From Thiofilum flexile DSM 14609 (GTDB lineage: Bacteria; Pseudomonadota; Gammaproteobacteria; Thiotrichales; Thiotrichaceae), in the NCBI RefSeq assembly GCF_000380185.1, contig NZ_KB904754.1, forward strand, positions 1 through 64,000: a stretch of 64,000 nt of DNA, written 5' to 3'. Shown one piece after another: positions 25,170 through 34,148 of this stretch. Made by a program: the position numbers and the translations under genes. Under the pieces are notes generated by a model. That model ran no database searches, had not been told where the DNA came from, and was given only the letters and a program-made list of their open reading frames with translations. Within the stretch, counting starts at the first letter, position 1; each line of letters starts with the position of its first letter.

Positions 25170-25523
25170 CTATAATAAGGCAGTCACATCAGTTTGCATC
25201 TCTATATAGAGATAGTCTTTATTTTTCCAATTAGAAAATAACTTCTTCGCTACACTTAAAGCTTTTGATGAATCTTTATAACTAACAACAAGAAATTCAA
25301 CCGTGCCCTCTGGATAGAGTGGATCATCACCAAATTTTTTTACCCATACTGCATAAGGGTGGGTGTCATTTTCATCGTAAATAATTTTAATAGCTCGCTT
25401 CAATTCTTTGTTTATAAAAGAAACGGTATCTGAATCATCACATTTAGTGTTTAACCATGGCTTCCAATCATTCATTTCTTCAGAATCAGTCAGTAAGTTC
25501 CAAAACTTTTGTGATGTACTCAT
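25170..25523 (-). CDS. Hypothetical protein, candidate immunity protein
   Basis: 117 residues, acidic, soluble (MSTSQKFWNLLTDSEEMNDWKPWL; EGTVEFLVVSYKDSSKALSVAKKLFSNW). Nothing catalytic is seen. On the same strand, a short open fragment ending about 35 bp upstream (25556-25660) reads like the end of a larger protein, the same tail-then-immunity arrangement seen at 23626-24330. Confidence 0.55.
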   Translation of the reverse strand: MSTSQKFWNLLTDSEEMNDWKPWLNTKCDDSDTVSFINKELKRAIKIIYDENDTHPYAVWVKKFGDDPLYPEGTVEFLVVSYKDSSKALSVAKKLFSNWKNKDYLYIEMQTDVTALL

Positions 25524-25555
25524 AAAATAATTCCAAGGTTATGAATGAAATTTGT

Positions 25556-25660
25556 GTTAGGGTATAAAGGCCATTCCAGTAAGAACCTCTATATCAATTC
25601 TAGCTGATGGATCTTTTCGATTAACATCTTTACATGACTTACTGATTGGAGCTGATATAG
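25556..25660 (-). pseudogene. Possible toxin C-terminal remnant
   Basis: On the minus strand the frame PISAPISKSCKDVNRKDPSARIDIEVL-TGMAFIP runs from a stop near 25660 to TAA near 25558, with no start codon of its own worth using. It precedes the small acidic gene at 25170-25523. Evidence is positional; the fragment was not recognised. Confidence 0.3.
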
Positions 25661-25787
25661 GTCATGATTTAGAGGGCATATGAACAAGCAAGAGATAACG
25701 TTCTATCTATGCTGATTAGCATAGTGAATAGCTAGAAACTCGATGTTAGCATCGATATTTTGCAAGGTACAATTTACTTAACGTCAA

Positions 25788-25826
25788 AATAAAAAAGCCC
25801 TGTAAGCTATTAACTTACAAGGCTTT
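25788..25826 (-). terminator. Intrinsic terminator of tRNA-Lys
   Basis: On the minus strand AAGCCTTGTAAG pairs with CTTACAGGGCTT (one mismatch and wobble) and is followed by TTTTATTTT. It starts 7 nt after the tRNA CCA end. Confidence 0.85.
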
Positions 25827-25832
25827 GAAGAC

Positions 25833-25908
25833 TGGTGGGTCGTGCGCGATTCGAACGCGCGACCACCTGATTAAAAGTCAGATGCTCTACCGACTGAGCT
25901 AACGACCC
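25833..25908 (-). tRNA. tRNA-Lys (anticodon TTT)
   Basis: 76 nt including encoded CCA. Acceptor GGGTCGT pairs with ACGACCC; D-arm GCTC/GAGC; anticodon stem-loop TCTGA-CTTTTAA-TCAGG with TTT; T-arm GCGCG-TTCGAAT-CGCGC. A terminator follows directly. The 3' end faces the degraded accessory cluster, a usual place for element integration, though no duplicated tRNA end was found. Confidence 0.97.
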
Positions 25909-25996
25909 GTCTTGAGGTTGCGTATTCTACACAATTCAGCTTCAGTTGCAAGCCATTTTTATAGTTTTTTATGAATTGAGCATAAATTCTACAAAA

Positions 25997-27847
25997 CTAC
26001 GCTGTTCCCAACCGAATAGGCCTAATATCTAAGACATTATCATCTGGCCTGCAATCTAATAATACTAAATCTTTACCATTTTCAGGTATCTGCGGCAAGC
26101 TCACCCACAGTTGGGTAGTAGATTGATGGGCTAAGGTATTCAAATGCGCCAGTGCCTGACTTAATAATGGCTCAGTAAAACTAAGCAATGCCTCGTCCCA
26201 AAATAAACTATGCTGATTTGTCCCATGCCTCAATGCTAACGCTTTTGCCAAGCTGAGTCGCAATGCCATAGCAATCTCACGCTGCACTTCTGCTTTAAGT
26301 GTTTTAAAGGGAGTGCGTGACTGATTAGACTCTTGTATTACATAAAGCTGTAAGTCATCTGCTAACTCAACTCCCTGATACTCTCCCCCAGTCATAGCCT
26401 CAATATAAGCCCGTGTACTGTGATTAATCGCACCATTAAAACGAACCGCTGCCTGATGATGAGCACGATTAAGCAGCCCCTGCGCCATAATTTGAACCTG
26501 TAACTGCGTTTGTGCCGCCCCTAGCACTGTTTGACGCTCTAATTGTTGTTGCTGTATTGCCTGAGCCTCTTGTGCTTTCGTTTGCTCACGATAAATATCC
26601 TCATTGGCTCGTGATAATAACCCAGCCGTCATTTGCTGACGTTGCTGTAAATTCACCACTAAACCATCCGCGAGATGGCGCAAATCCGTTGGTTCGATAG
26701 CATAATTTTCTACCCTATTCGACCACTTAGCCAAGGACTGCATATCCATCAGCATATCCGCACTTTCAGGGGCTATCTGTTTTTCACGCAGCCAATCTGC
26801 TGTAGCCGGATGAAGCAACTCATGTAAGGACACACTCATCATACGATAGCCGGTATATAAGCGTTGCGCCAACAGACCTACCTTACTACGCAGTGGTGTC
26901 ATTTCCTCATTTGCCAAACGATAGGCAAAAAAGACAGCTACCGCAGCACTAATGCCCAATAGTAAGGCTATCCAAATCATGAGTTTAGAGGCACCTGTCC
27001 ATAAACTCTCAACCCACAGAGTAAACCCACTACTTAAACTCCCCCCCAGCAAAATCAACATCAGTAGCAATAATAGTCCCGCCCCCCAATGCAAAGAACT
27101 CACTTGGCGTTTGATTTGGTGATAGAGGGGATAACGCCGCTCATAATGTTGAGTTTCCTCACCAATTTGCTCGGCTAGCGCATAATGCTGCTCTTGAGAA
27201 TTTGATAATTCGGCTTGCGTTTCTTGTAACCATTTTAAACGTAAGGGATCGACTTTCCGCTGTTTTAACTGAGCGGCTTGCTCTTGTAAGGTCTTTTCTA
27301 ATTGCTCCGACTTAGAAAGGGCAGTACGGGTATCATTTTCAATTAAGTCGTGTACTTGCTGATAGACCTGCACCCCCGCCATGGCCTGTATGGCCTCTAA
27401 ATCAGCCGTACTAGACTTTGTGAGCCGCTGACTCCAATAAAAGGTTTGATTAAAGACTTTATGCCCATAACCCAACAAATTTTGTAATACCGTTTGTACC
27501 TGCTGGATGGCATCGGCAATCACTTGTCCGGTAGAGCGATCCCATAACACAACACTCATCTGCCCAGCCGTACTAATCGTGCGCTCAATTAATAGCGCCT
27601 TATCATTAATCTGAAACGCGAGTTGGACTATCGCCTCTTCCTGCCCCCAACGTATTAATTGATGCAGTGTTTTCGCCCCCACCCGATCCGAGAGGCCAAA
27701 GAGGGCAAAAACAATAGCCTCCCCAATAGCGCTCTTACCCGTTTCATTACCGCCAACGAGTAAAATCACTCCATTGGCGGGAATCAATTGAATATTGAGG
27801 TGCAGAAATTGGCGAAAATTTTGTGCCTGCAATGCTTGAACGATCAT
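25997..27847 (-). CDS. SbcC/Rad50-like ATPase with central transmembrane segments
   Basis: 616 residues. The N-terminus is an SMC/Rad50-type half ATPase (LQAQNFRQFLHLNI, Walker A GGNETGKS at ~32-39), followed by a short coiled coil (~150-245). Two hydrophobic segments (about 253-278 and 290-313) sit where Rad50 would have its long coiled coil and zinc hook. A second coiled region follows, then a signature-like ALRLSLAKALALRHG, Walker B LFWDEALLSF and a C-terminal strand. It is therefore probably anchored in the inner membrane with both ATPase halves in the cytoplasm. No SbcD/Mre11 nuclease gene is adjacent. It overlaps the preceding 68-residue gene by ATGA at the end of the tol-pal operon. 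Confidence 0.75.
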   Translation of the reverse strand: MIVQALQAQNFRQFLHLNIQLIPANGVILLVGGNETGKSAIGEAIVFALFGLSDRVGAKTLHQLIRWGQEEAIVQLAFQINDKALLIERTISTAGQMSVVLWDRSTGQVIADAIQQVQTVLQNLLGYGHKVFNQTFYWSQRLTKSSTADLEAIQAMAGVQVYQQVHDLIENDTRTALSKSEQLEKTLQEQAAQLKQRKVDPLRLKWLQETQAELSNSQEQHYALAEQIGEETQHYERRYPLYHQIKRQVSSLHWGAGLLLLLMLILLGGSLSSGFTLWVESLWTGASKLMIWIALLLGISAAVAVFFAYRLANEEMTPLRSKVGLLAQRLYTGYRMMSVSLHELLHPATADWLREKQIAPESADMLMDMQSLAKWSNRVENYAIEPTDLRHLADGLVVNLQQRQQMTAGLLSRANEDIYREQTKAQEAQAIQQQQLERQTVLGAAQTQLQVQIMAQGLLNRAHHQAAVRFNGAINHSTRAYIEAMTGGEYQGVELADDLQLYVIQESNQSRTPFKTLKAEVQREIAMALRLSLAKALALRHGTNQHSLFWDEALLSFTEPLLSQALAHLNTLAHQSTTQLWVSLPQIPENGKDLVLLDCRPDDNVLDIRPIRLGTA

Positions 27848-28050
27848 ATCCCCGCATCCTGCTCAGACTGACTGACAGTATCAATTTGTGCAAGTGCATA
27901 ACTCACTGCCTGCAAATAGAGTTTGCTATCAAACATTAGATTTTGCTGTTGAATCAAACGGTCAGTTTTACAAAACTCCAAAAACCGTCGACCCGCTGCC
28001 GTCCGTGGCTGTAAAGTCGTATACCAATCTTGTATGGGTGGCTGGGACAT
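27844..28050 (-). CDS. Small hypothetical protein upstream of the SbcC-like gene
   Basis: 68 residues (MSQPPIQDWYTTLQPRTAAGRRFLEFCKTDRLIQQQNL...), soluble, not recognised. A GAGGT motif lies before the ATG, and the stop overlaps the SbcC-like start by four bases, so the two are probably made together and may act as partners. It follows cpoB by 41 bp. Confidence 0.65.
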   Translation of the reverse strand: MSQPPIQDWYTTLQPRTAAGRRFLEFCKTDRLIQQQNLMFDSKLYLQAVSYALAQIDTVSQSEQDAGI

Positions 28051-28091
28051 AAACGTACCTCATTGCAGGTATTGCACGAAATAATACTTAG

Positions 28092-29075
28092 CTAGAACCC
28101 CTCACTGGTCATTTGCTCAATTCGAGCTTGTGCTAAGCGAGCTGCATTACTACTAGGGAAGTACTCAATAGTGTCCTCTAATGATTGGCGTGCCATTTCC
28201 CAACGTTTGAGTTCATAAAAGGCATAGCCCATTTTTAAAGCCGCGTCGGGTGCTTTGGCGCTATTTTTATAACGTTGTAACACTTTCGCAAACTCATCCA
28301 CCGCACGAGCATAATTATCTTGTGCATATAAAGCCTCACCTAACCAATATTGAGCATTAGCTGCCAAAGGATGGCTAGGATACTGCCGCAAAAACTCTTC
28401 AAAGGCGGGGACTGCTTGAGCAGGACGCGCTAGTAGTAACTTATAAGCTGTATTATAGGCCTCCCCTGCTACTATATCGGCCTGTGTTTCATTAGCAGGA
28501 ATCAAAGGAGCGCTGGGCGTCACATCTGAACTACGTAATGAAGTAGCCGCTGGTCGTGCTACAGGTTTAACGGGCTTCTCGGCTCTATCCTCTGCAGTTT
28601 TTTCAGTACCATAGTAATAATAACTATCCGAACTCTCAGGACTCACCTTCTCAGCCGTTCCTACCATTCCCTCTGGGCTATTCGCAGGATCAGGAATCTG
28701 AATACCCTCCGAGGTCACCACAGGCTCTGCCCTAGGTGCAGGTGCGGGTACTGGCGCTGGAACCGGGGCAGGAGCAGCCGGCACTTGAGAAGATTGTACC
28801 CGCTCTGAGCGCACGGGGGTTTCTCCTGGTACTTCTAGCTTTTGCACCCGCTCATCTACTTGTAAAAAGCCATCTTTTTGATTTTGTTGCAGTGTTTCAA
28901 CTTGATTATATAGCTCTTGATTTTTCCCGCGTAAATTACGCACCTCTTGCTCTAATTGATTCAGTCGATTGACTAATTGTGCGGCGGCCTCATCTTCGAC
29001 CGGAGCAGCAGCAACTTGCGTTGCTACTCCACCGATTACCCCCCCTAAAGCCCAGCCTATTATTATTTTCTTCAT
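28092..29075 (-). CDS. cpoB: Tol-Pal system coordinator CpoB (YbgF)
   Basis: Periplasmic protein linking Tol-Pal to peptidoglycan synthesis at division. 327 residues: signal peptide (1-24, ending VAAA), an N-terminal coiled coil (~30-75) as in CpoB trimers, an extended Pro/Ala linker (~85-205) and TPR repeats (~210-325; YNTAYKLLLARPAQAVPAFEEFLRQYP, AQYWLGEALYAQDNYARAVDEF). The linker is longer than in E. coli (263 aa in total). It follows pal by 6 bp. Confidence 0.93.
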   Translation of the reverse strand: MKKIIIGWALGGVIGGVATQVAAAPVEDEAAAQLVNRLNQLEQEVRNLRGKNQELYNQVETLQQNQKDGFLQVDERVQKLEVPGETPVRSERVQSSQVPAAPAPVPAPVPAPAPRAEPVVTSEGIQIPDPANSPEGMVGTAEKVSPESSDSYYYYGTEKTAEDRAEKPVKPVARPAATSLRSSDVTPSAPLIPANETQADIVAGEAYNTAYKLLLARPAQAVPAFEEFLRQYPSHPLAANAQYWLGEALYAQDNYARAVDEFAKVLQRYKNSAKAPDAALKMGYAFYELKRWEMARQSLEDTIEYFPSSNAARLAQARIEQMTSEGF

Positions 29076-29081
29076 AGTGGA

Positions 29082-30074
29082 TTATTCTCCAATATATTTA
29101 ATCTCCACACGCCGATTTTGTGACCAAGATTCCTCATCTTGACCCAATTTAACTGGCATTTCCTCACCATAACCAATGGTATTCATACGTGCAGCACTTG
29201 CTCCACGCACAGACATATAATCCCGTACCGCCATACTACGGCGTTCCGATAAGGCTAGATTATATTCGCGTGAACCTCGATCATCCGCATGCCCCTCTAA
29301 GCGGATTTGTGCGTTTGGATTAGCACGTAAGTATTTAGCATGAGCATCCAGAATTGCCATGTACTCAGGCTTAATAGAAGATTGATCATAATCAAAATAG
29401 ACAATACGACGCGCTAATAACCCTGCATCAGCCCCCCCTGTGCCACCTTGATTATTATAATTCCCCCCAGCACCATATTGTCCACCAGAACCACCGGAAC
29501 CATACTGTCCACCAGAGCCGCCGTATTGTCCGCCTGAACCAGACTGACCTTGCCCGCCTGAACCGTATTGTCCACCACCATACTGACCATTGCCTTGATT
29601 ATTAGCATATTGGCCTTGCCCTGCACCACCATAACCATATTGTCCGGTAATACCCCCACGGTTACGGTTGGCTTGCTGCTGCCGCGCACGAGCCGCTGCG
29701 GCTGCCGCTGCACGTTGACGGGCTAATTCTGCTTGACGCGCACGCTCTGCAGCTGCCCGCCGACGCTCAGCTTCATAAGCATCATAACCAATGCCACTGC
29801 CATTATCATAGCCATTTGTATTGGTACCTGTACCACCACGTCCATAGCTACCCCCTTGGCCTCCAGCACCATTGCTACCCCTGCCTGAGCCACTTCCTCC
29901 CATGCCGCTGCCTAGCCCACTACCACCACTAGCATCCTCCAAATAAGTAGTCGTGGTATCGATGGTGGTCATTTCTGAAGCATTAGCCACCAATGGTGCG
30001 GTACTTTGCTGAGCACATCCTGTCAAAGCTCCAGCTACCAATATAGTTAACATAGAAAATGGTTTTATACGCAT
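29082..30074 (-). CDS. pal: Peptidoglycan-associated lipoprotein Pal with enlarged linker
   Basis: Outer-membrane lipoprotein that binds peptidoglycan. The signal ends in lipobox LTGC (Cys20). The OmpA-like domain fills about residues 220-330 (VYFDYDQSSIKPEYM, LEGHADDRGSREYNLALSERR, NRRVEIKY). Between them lies ~170 residues of low complexity: Gly/Ser, an Arg/Ala-rich helix (~105-140) and GQYG/GGQYGSGG repeats. At 330 residues it is nearly twice the E. coli protein (173). The linker would let the peptidoglycan domain reach much further from the outer membrane. Confidence 0.93.
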   Translation of the reverse strand: MRIKPFSMLTILVAGALTGCAQQSTAPLVANASEMTTIDTTTTYLEDASGGSGLGSGMGGSGSGRGSNGAGGQGGSYGRGGTGTNTNGYDNGSGIGYDAYEAERRRAAAERARQAELARQRAAAAAAARARQQQANRNRGGITGQYGYGGAGQGQYANNQGNGQYGGGQYGSGGQGQSGSGGQYGGSGGQYGSGGSGGQYGAGGNYNNQGGTGGADAGLLARRIVYFDYDQSSIKPEYMAILDAHAKYLRANPNAQIRLEGHADDRGSREYNLALSERRSMAVRDYMSVRGASAARMNTIGYGEEMPVKLGQDEESWSQNRRVEIKYIGE

Positions 30075-30114
30075 AACATAAGTCCTTGACTCTGTTCACT
30101 GATCATTAGAACGT

Positions 30115-31371
30115 TTAAGGTAAATAAGGTGACCAAGCAGGATTACGAGCGGCTCCTCCTTGGATAGGCAAAAACTGGCGCGACTTACCATTATCACTTG
30201 ACACTGCTAATTGCTCCCTACCCCCAGCACGCGTGGCATACACTACCATGGCACCATTAGGCGCTAGTGATGGCGACTCATCGGCTCCACCTCTAGAAAC
30301 TGTAGCACTATTCTTAGTCGAAGCATTCATAATCGCAATCTTAAAACCCGCACCTAATTGACGAACCATACCAATTTTATTCTTTACAATACTGGGGGCT
30401 GCATTGTAATCACCCTGGAAAGTAATCCGCTGCCCATCACCACCATTCACAGTGGTTCGATAAAGCTGTGGCTTGCCCCCTTGGTCTGAGGTATACACAA
30501 TCGTATTATTACTTGCCCATGCCGGTTCAGTATCAATCGCTCGATCTTGAGTAACTCGTTTAATCGCGCCATTACGTACATTGACCACGTAAATGTCCGT
30601 ATTATCCTCATCGGTTAAACTAATTGCGATTTGAGAGCCATCGGGTGACCACGCGGGTGCTCCATTTGTACCCTCATATAGCAGCAAGACGCGCTTATCA
30701 CCACTTTTCAGGTCTTGAATAAATACCGCCGAATGATCCTTTTCAAAAGAAGAGTAGGCTAAAAAGCGTGCATCAGGCGACCATGCTGGGGATAAAATAG
30801 GTTTATTCGATTGCATGACTGATTGGGGATTATAGCCATCCGCATCCGCCACCATGAGCTGAAACGTCTGACTCCCTGCCGCTCCATTGGCTAATATATA
30901 GGCCACCTTGGTATCAAACGCCCCCTTAATCCCAATCATTTTTTCAAATAATAAATCCGCCGCCTTATGCGCCATCCGCCGTCTATTCGGATGAGGTGGA
31001 ATACGATAACCGGCTACCCGTTCACCTGTTGCCGTATTCAATAACTCCACGGTCAGGGTATCGGTTTGTGATCCTACCACCACATAATCCGCCCCAGAGC
31101 GCCGCAATACCTCTATATTAAACGGCTTACCTAACTCTAGACGTTGCCCAGCTTTGGCTGGACTAATTAAGGTAAAGCGCCCACTACGATCAAAATCAGC
31201 TTCAATAATCTTGGCAGCCTGATCATCCCCTGCAAAAGGAGCGATCATAATTGGCAAGGCTTGGTCAATCCCATCCGTAATACGCACCTCAATAGCCGCA
31301 GATACCGAGGTACTTGCCATGACATAGAATGCCAAGGCACTCATCCACTTGAATATTGTTTGATAGTTCAT
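30115..31371 (-). CDS. tolB: Tol-Pal periplasmic beta-propeller TolB
   Basis: 418 residues: signal peptide (residues ~1-27, ending SVSAA), N-terminal domain (IEVRITDGIDQALPIMIAPF), and a six-bladed propeller with repeated SPAWSPD, APAWSPDGSQIA and NPAWSPY motifs. It exchanges between Pal and TolA. The ATG at 31371 lies just after the tolA stop; a TTG five codons earlier is less likely. Confidence 0.94.
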   Translation of the reverse strand: MNYQTIFKWMSALAFYVMASTSVSAAIEVRITDGIDQALPIMIAPFAGDDQAAKIIEADFDRSGRFTLISPAKAGQRLELGKPFNIEVLRRSGADYVVVGSQTDTLTVELLNTATGERVAGYRIPPHPNRRRMAHKAADLLFEKMIGIKGAFDTKVAYILANGAAGSQTFQLMVADADGYNPQSVMQSNKPILSPAWSPDARFLAYSSFEKDHSAVFIQDLKSGDKRVLLLYEGTNGAPAWSPDGSQIAISLTDEDNTDIYVVNVRNGAIKRVTQDRAIDTEPAWASNNTIVYTSDQGGKPQLYRTTVNGGDGQRITFQGDYNAAPSIVKNKIGMVRQLGAGFKIAIMNASTKNSATVSRGGADESPSLAPNGAMVVYATRAGGREQLAVSSDNGKSRQFLPIQGGAARNPAWSPYLP

Positions 31372-31375
31372 AAGG

Positions 31376-33727
31376 TTATGGCTCAAAAATAATTCTTAAA
31401 TCCTCGTTATATAATTCATCGTAACGCGGCCTAGGAAAGGGTTCCGACTTTCGAATAGCGGCCACTAATGAATCACAAAACGCTCGACTGCCACTACAGT
31501 TAGCGACTTTTAGGCTTTTTACATAGCCTGGCGGACGCACAACCAAAGCAATGGTTGCTCGCATGCCAAAGGTATCTTCTGGCTCAATCCAATTAGAACT
31601 GACTCGTTGACGGATCTGCCGCGCCCATTCTTGTTGCCCACGATCTAAAGCTTGGCGATCAACACTACTAGGGGCACGAGCATTAGCAGACTCTCTGGTA
31701 CGCGCTGCTGCTCTAGCACGAGCCGCATCAGCCTCTGCTTTGGCTTTTTCTTCTGCAGCAGCACGAGCACGTACCGCTCTGGCGCGTTCGGCCTCTGCCT
31801 CCGCTTTTGCCTTCTCTTCTGCAGCAGCACGAGCACGTGCCGCTCTGGCGCGTTCGGCCTCTGCCTCCGCTTTTGCCTTCTCTTCTGCCGCAGCACGAGC
31901 GCGTACTGCTCTAGCACGCGCTGCTTCCGCTTCAGCTTTTTCTTTCTCCTCTGCAGCGGCACGAGCACGAGCCGCTCTAGCACGCGCTGCTTCTGCCTCA
32001 GCTTTTTCTTTCTCCTCCGCTTCGGCACGAGCACGAGCTGCTGCTCTAGCGCGAGCAACGGCTCTAGCTCTTGCTTCCTCCGCTTCTGCCTCAGCTTTAG
32101 CTTTTTCCTCTGCTTCGGCACGGGCGCGAGCAGCAGCTCTAGCACGTGCGACGGCTCTTGCTTCCTCTGCTTCAGCCTCGGCTTTGGCTTTTTCTTCCGC
32201 CTCTGCACGAGCGCGGGCGGCGGCTCTGGATCTCGCTTCAGCACGAGCACGCGCCTCGGCTTCTTCCTTGGCCTTTTCTTCAGCTTCGGCACGCGCACGC
32301 GCTGCTGCTCTAGCACGCGCTATTTCTGTTTCTACCCTTGCTTTCTCTTCCGCCTCTGCACGTGCTCTAGCTTCGGCACGAGCTTTTGCTTTCGCCTCCG
32401 CTGCTTCTTGCTCCTTACGCTCTGCCTCTTTGGCTAACCATTTTTCACGCGCAATCGCCTTAGCTTGCTCCTCTTCACGACGCTTAGCCTCAGCTTCAGC
32501 CGCTGCAATACGTGCTGCTACCCGTTTATTTTCTTGTTCTTCTGCCTCAGCTTTTGCTTTGGCTTCTTCACGGGCTTTTTCCTTCTCGCGCTCGCGTCTT
32601 GCTTCAGCTCGTGCCTCTTCGCGGGCTTTTTCCTTTGCCTCAGCTTTAGCCTTTTCCTCCGCTTCGGCTTTTGCCTTGGCTTCTTCGCGCGCTTTCTCTT
32701 TTTCGCGCTCGCGTCTTGCTTCAGCTCGTGCTTCTTCGCGGGCTTTTTCCTTTGCCTCAGCTTTAGCCTTTTCCTCCGCTTCAGCTTTTGCTTTGGCTTC
32801 TTCGCGAGCTTTTTCCTTCTCACGCTCGCGTCTTGCTTCGGCACGTGCTTCTTCGCGGGCTTTCTCTTTTGCCTCAGCTTTAGCTTTTTCCTCCGCTTCA
32901 GCTTTTGCTTTAGCTTCTTCACGTGCTTTCTCTTTCTCACGTTCACGTCTTGCTTCGGCGCGTGCTTCTTCACGCGCTTTGTCTCTTGCTTCGGCCTTCG
33001 CTTTCTCCTCTGCTTCAGCTTTAGCCTTGGCTTCTTCACGCGCTTTCTCTTTCTCACGCTCGCGTCTTGCTTCGGCTCGTGCTTCTTCGCGGGCTTTGTC
33101 TTTTGCTTCAGCTTTAGCTTTTTCCTCTGCTTCGGCCTTTGCTTTGGCTTCTTCGCGGGCTTTTTCCTTTTCACGTTCACGTCTTGCTTCGGCCCGTGCT
33201 TCTTCGCGGGCTTTGTCTTTCTCTTCTGCTATAGCTTTTACTTTGGCTTCTTCGCGGGCTTTTTCTTCTGCTTGGGCTTTTAAACGGGCTGTTTCCCGTG
33301 CCTTTATTTCGGCTTGTTGTGCGGCTATTTCTGCAGCTTGACGCTCTGCTTCTAAACGCGCCGTTTCTTGCCTGGCTCGCTCTGCTTCTGCCCAACGTTC
33401 TAACTGCTGTTTAGCGGCGGGGTTAGTATCCTCCGGTAAGACCTGCTCCTCTAAGGGGGGTAGCTCAGATAGACTTTGCAGACGATCGGGTAACGTAGTC
33501 TGATTGCTTGAATCCGATAACGGTGGCTCTGATAGCGGCGGCTCTTGCTTAGCCTCATCTAGTGGTGGGGTTTTAATACCTTCGGTCATTAGCACCGTGT
33601 CAGGTTGCTCGGAAACCTTTGGTATAGATTCCCACTTAAAACTAATAATCAGTAACAACACCACTACGATATGCAAAATAATTGCAATAGCTAACGCTTT
33701 GGGATGTTTGAGTAACTCTTTTAGCAT
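31376..33727 (-). CDS. tolA: TolA with greatly expanded repeat domain
   Basis: Inner-membrane protein spanning the periplasm to energise Tol-Pal. One transmembrane helix (residues ~11-30, ALAIAIILHIVVVLLLIISF), a huge Ala/Lys/Glu/Arg helix and a C-terminal domain (~690-783, WARQIRQRVSSNWIEP...) that meets TolB/Pal. At 783 residues it is nearly double E. coli TolA (421). The helix contains six near-perfect 39-residue (117-bp) tandem repeats, each including EARREREKEKAREEAKAKAEAEEK, at about 32545-33230, then shorter RARAAAEEKAKAEAEAER-type repeats. The repeats create long antisense open frames, which are not genes. Confidence 0.92.
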   Translation of the reverse strand: MLKELLKHPKALAIAIILHIVVVLLLIISFKWESIPKVSEQPDTVLMTEGIKTPPLDEAKQEPPLSEPPLSDSSNQTTLPDRLQSLSELPPLEEQVLPEDTNPAAKQQLERWAEAERARQETARLEAERQAAEIAAQQAEIKARETARLKAQAEEKAREEAKVKAIAEEKDKAREEARAEARREREKEKAREEAKAKAEAEEKAKAEAKDKAREEARAEARREREKEKAREEAKAKAEAEEKAKAEARDKAREEARAEARREREKEKAREEAKAKAEAEEKAKAEAKEKAREEARAEARREREKEKAREEAKAKAEAEEKAKAEAKEKAREEARAEARREREKEKAREEAKAKAEAEEKAKAEAKEKAREEARAEARREREKEKAREEAKAKAEAEEQENKRVAARIAAAEAEAKRREEEQAKAIAREKWLAKEAERKEQEAAEAKAKARAEARARAEAEEKARVETEIARARAAARARAEAEEKAKEEAEARARAEARSRAAARARAEAEEKAKAEAEAEEARAVARARAAARARAEAEEKAKAEAEAEEARARAVARARAAARARAEAEEKEKAEAEAARARAARARAAAEEKEKAEAEAARARAVRARAAAEEKAKAEAEAERARAARARAAAEEKAKAEAEAERARAVRARAAAEEKAKAEADAARARAAARTRESANARAPSSVDRQALDRGQQEWARQIRQRVSSNWIEPEDTFGMRATIALVVRPPGYVKSLKVANCSGSRAFCDSLVAAIRKSEPFPRPRYDELYNEDLRIIFEP
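32545..33230 (-). repeat. Six tandem 117-bp repeats inside tolA
   Basis: Each unit encodes 39 residues, starting (K/R)(D/E)KAREEARAEARRERE. Copies differ mainly at silent positions and at the second residue (D or E). Boundaries are approximate. Confidence 0.8.
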
Positions 33728-33737
33728 TGTATTGTTC

Positions 33738-34148
33738 TCAAGGGTTACGTTCCGGCTCAGCCATTAAACCAATCTTTTTCGCACCCGCTTTTTGCACGGC
33801 GACCATGGCTTGCATCAAATAATGATACTCAACACGCCCATCACCTTTGACATAGACGGGGCGTTCAGCAGATGCACGTATTTTATCCTGAATAACATCG
33901 GTAATTTCTTCTAGGCTCATTGGGTTATCACCCTCAAGAAAATACTTCCCCTCATGATCCACCACTACAATCAAAGGCTCTTGTTGATTATTCGTGGTGA
34001 GTGGGTCGGCATTGGCTTCGGGTGCATCGACTTCAACGCCCGTTTTCATCATAGGAGCGGTAATCATAAAGATCACCAGTAACACCAACATGACATCGAT
34101 GTAAGGCACGACATTCATCTGTGCCATCGCTTTACGTGGGCGTCTCAT
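33738..34148 (-). CDS. tolR: Tol-Pal inner-membrane protein TolR
   Basis: 136 residues. One transmembrane helix (~18-36, PYIDVMLVLLVIFMITAPMM) carrying the conserved proton-path aspartate (YIDVMLVLL), then a periplasmic ExbD-like domain. It overlaps tolQ by four bases and precedes tolA by 10 bp. Confidence 0.95.
   Translation of the reverse strand: MRRPRKAMAQMNVVPYIDVMLVLLVIFMITAPMMKTGVEVDAPEANADPLTTNNQQEPLIVVVDHEGKYFLEGDNPMSLEEITDVIQDKIRASAERPVYVKGDGRVEYHYLMQAMVAVQKAGAKKIGLMAEPERNP

Noticed and set aside
25833-25908. An integrated element using tRNA-Lys as attachment site
   Set aside because: No integrase gene and no second copy of the tRNA 3' end were found nearby.
31645-33341. Very long open frames (up to ~530 codons) antisense or out of frame to tolA
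   Set aside because: They arise from the Lys/Ala/Glu repeat codons; tolA has the correct domains and operon position.
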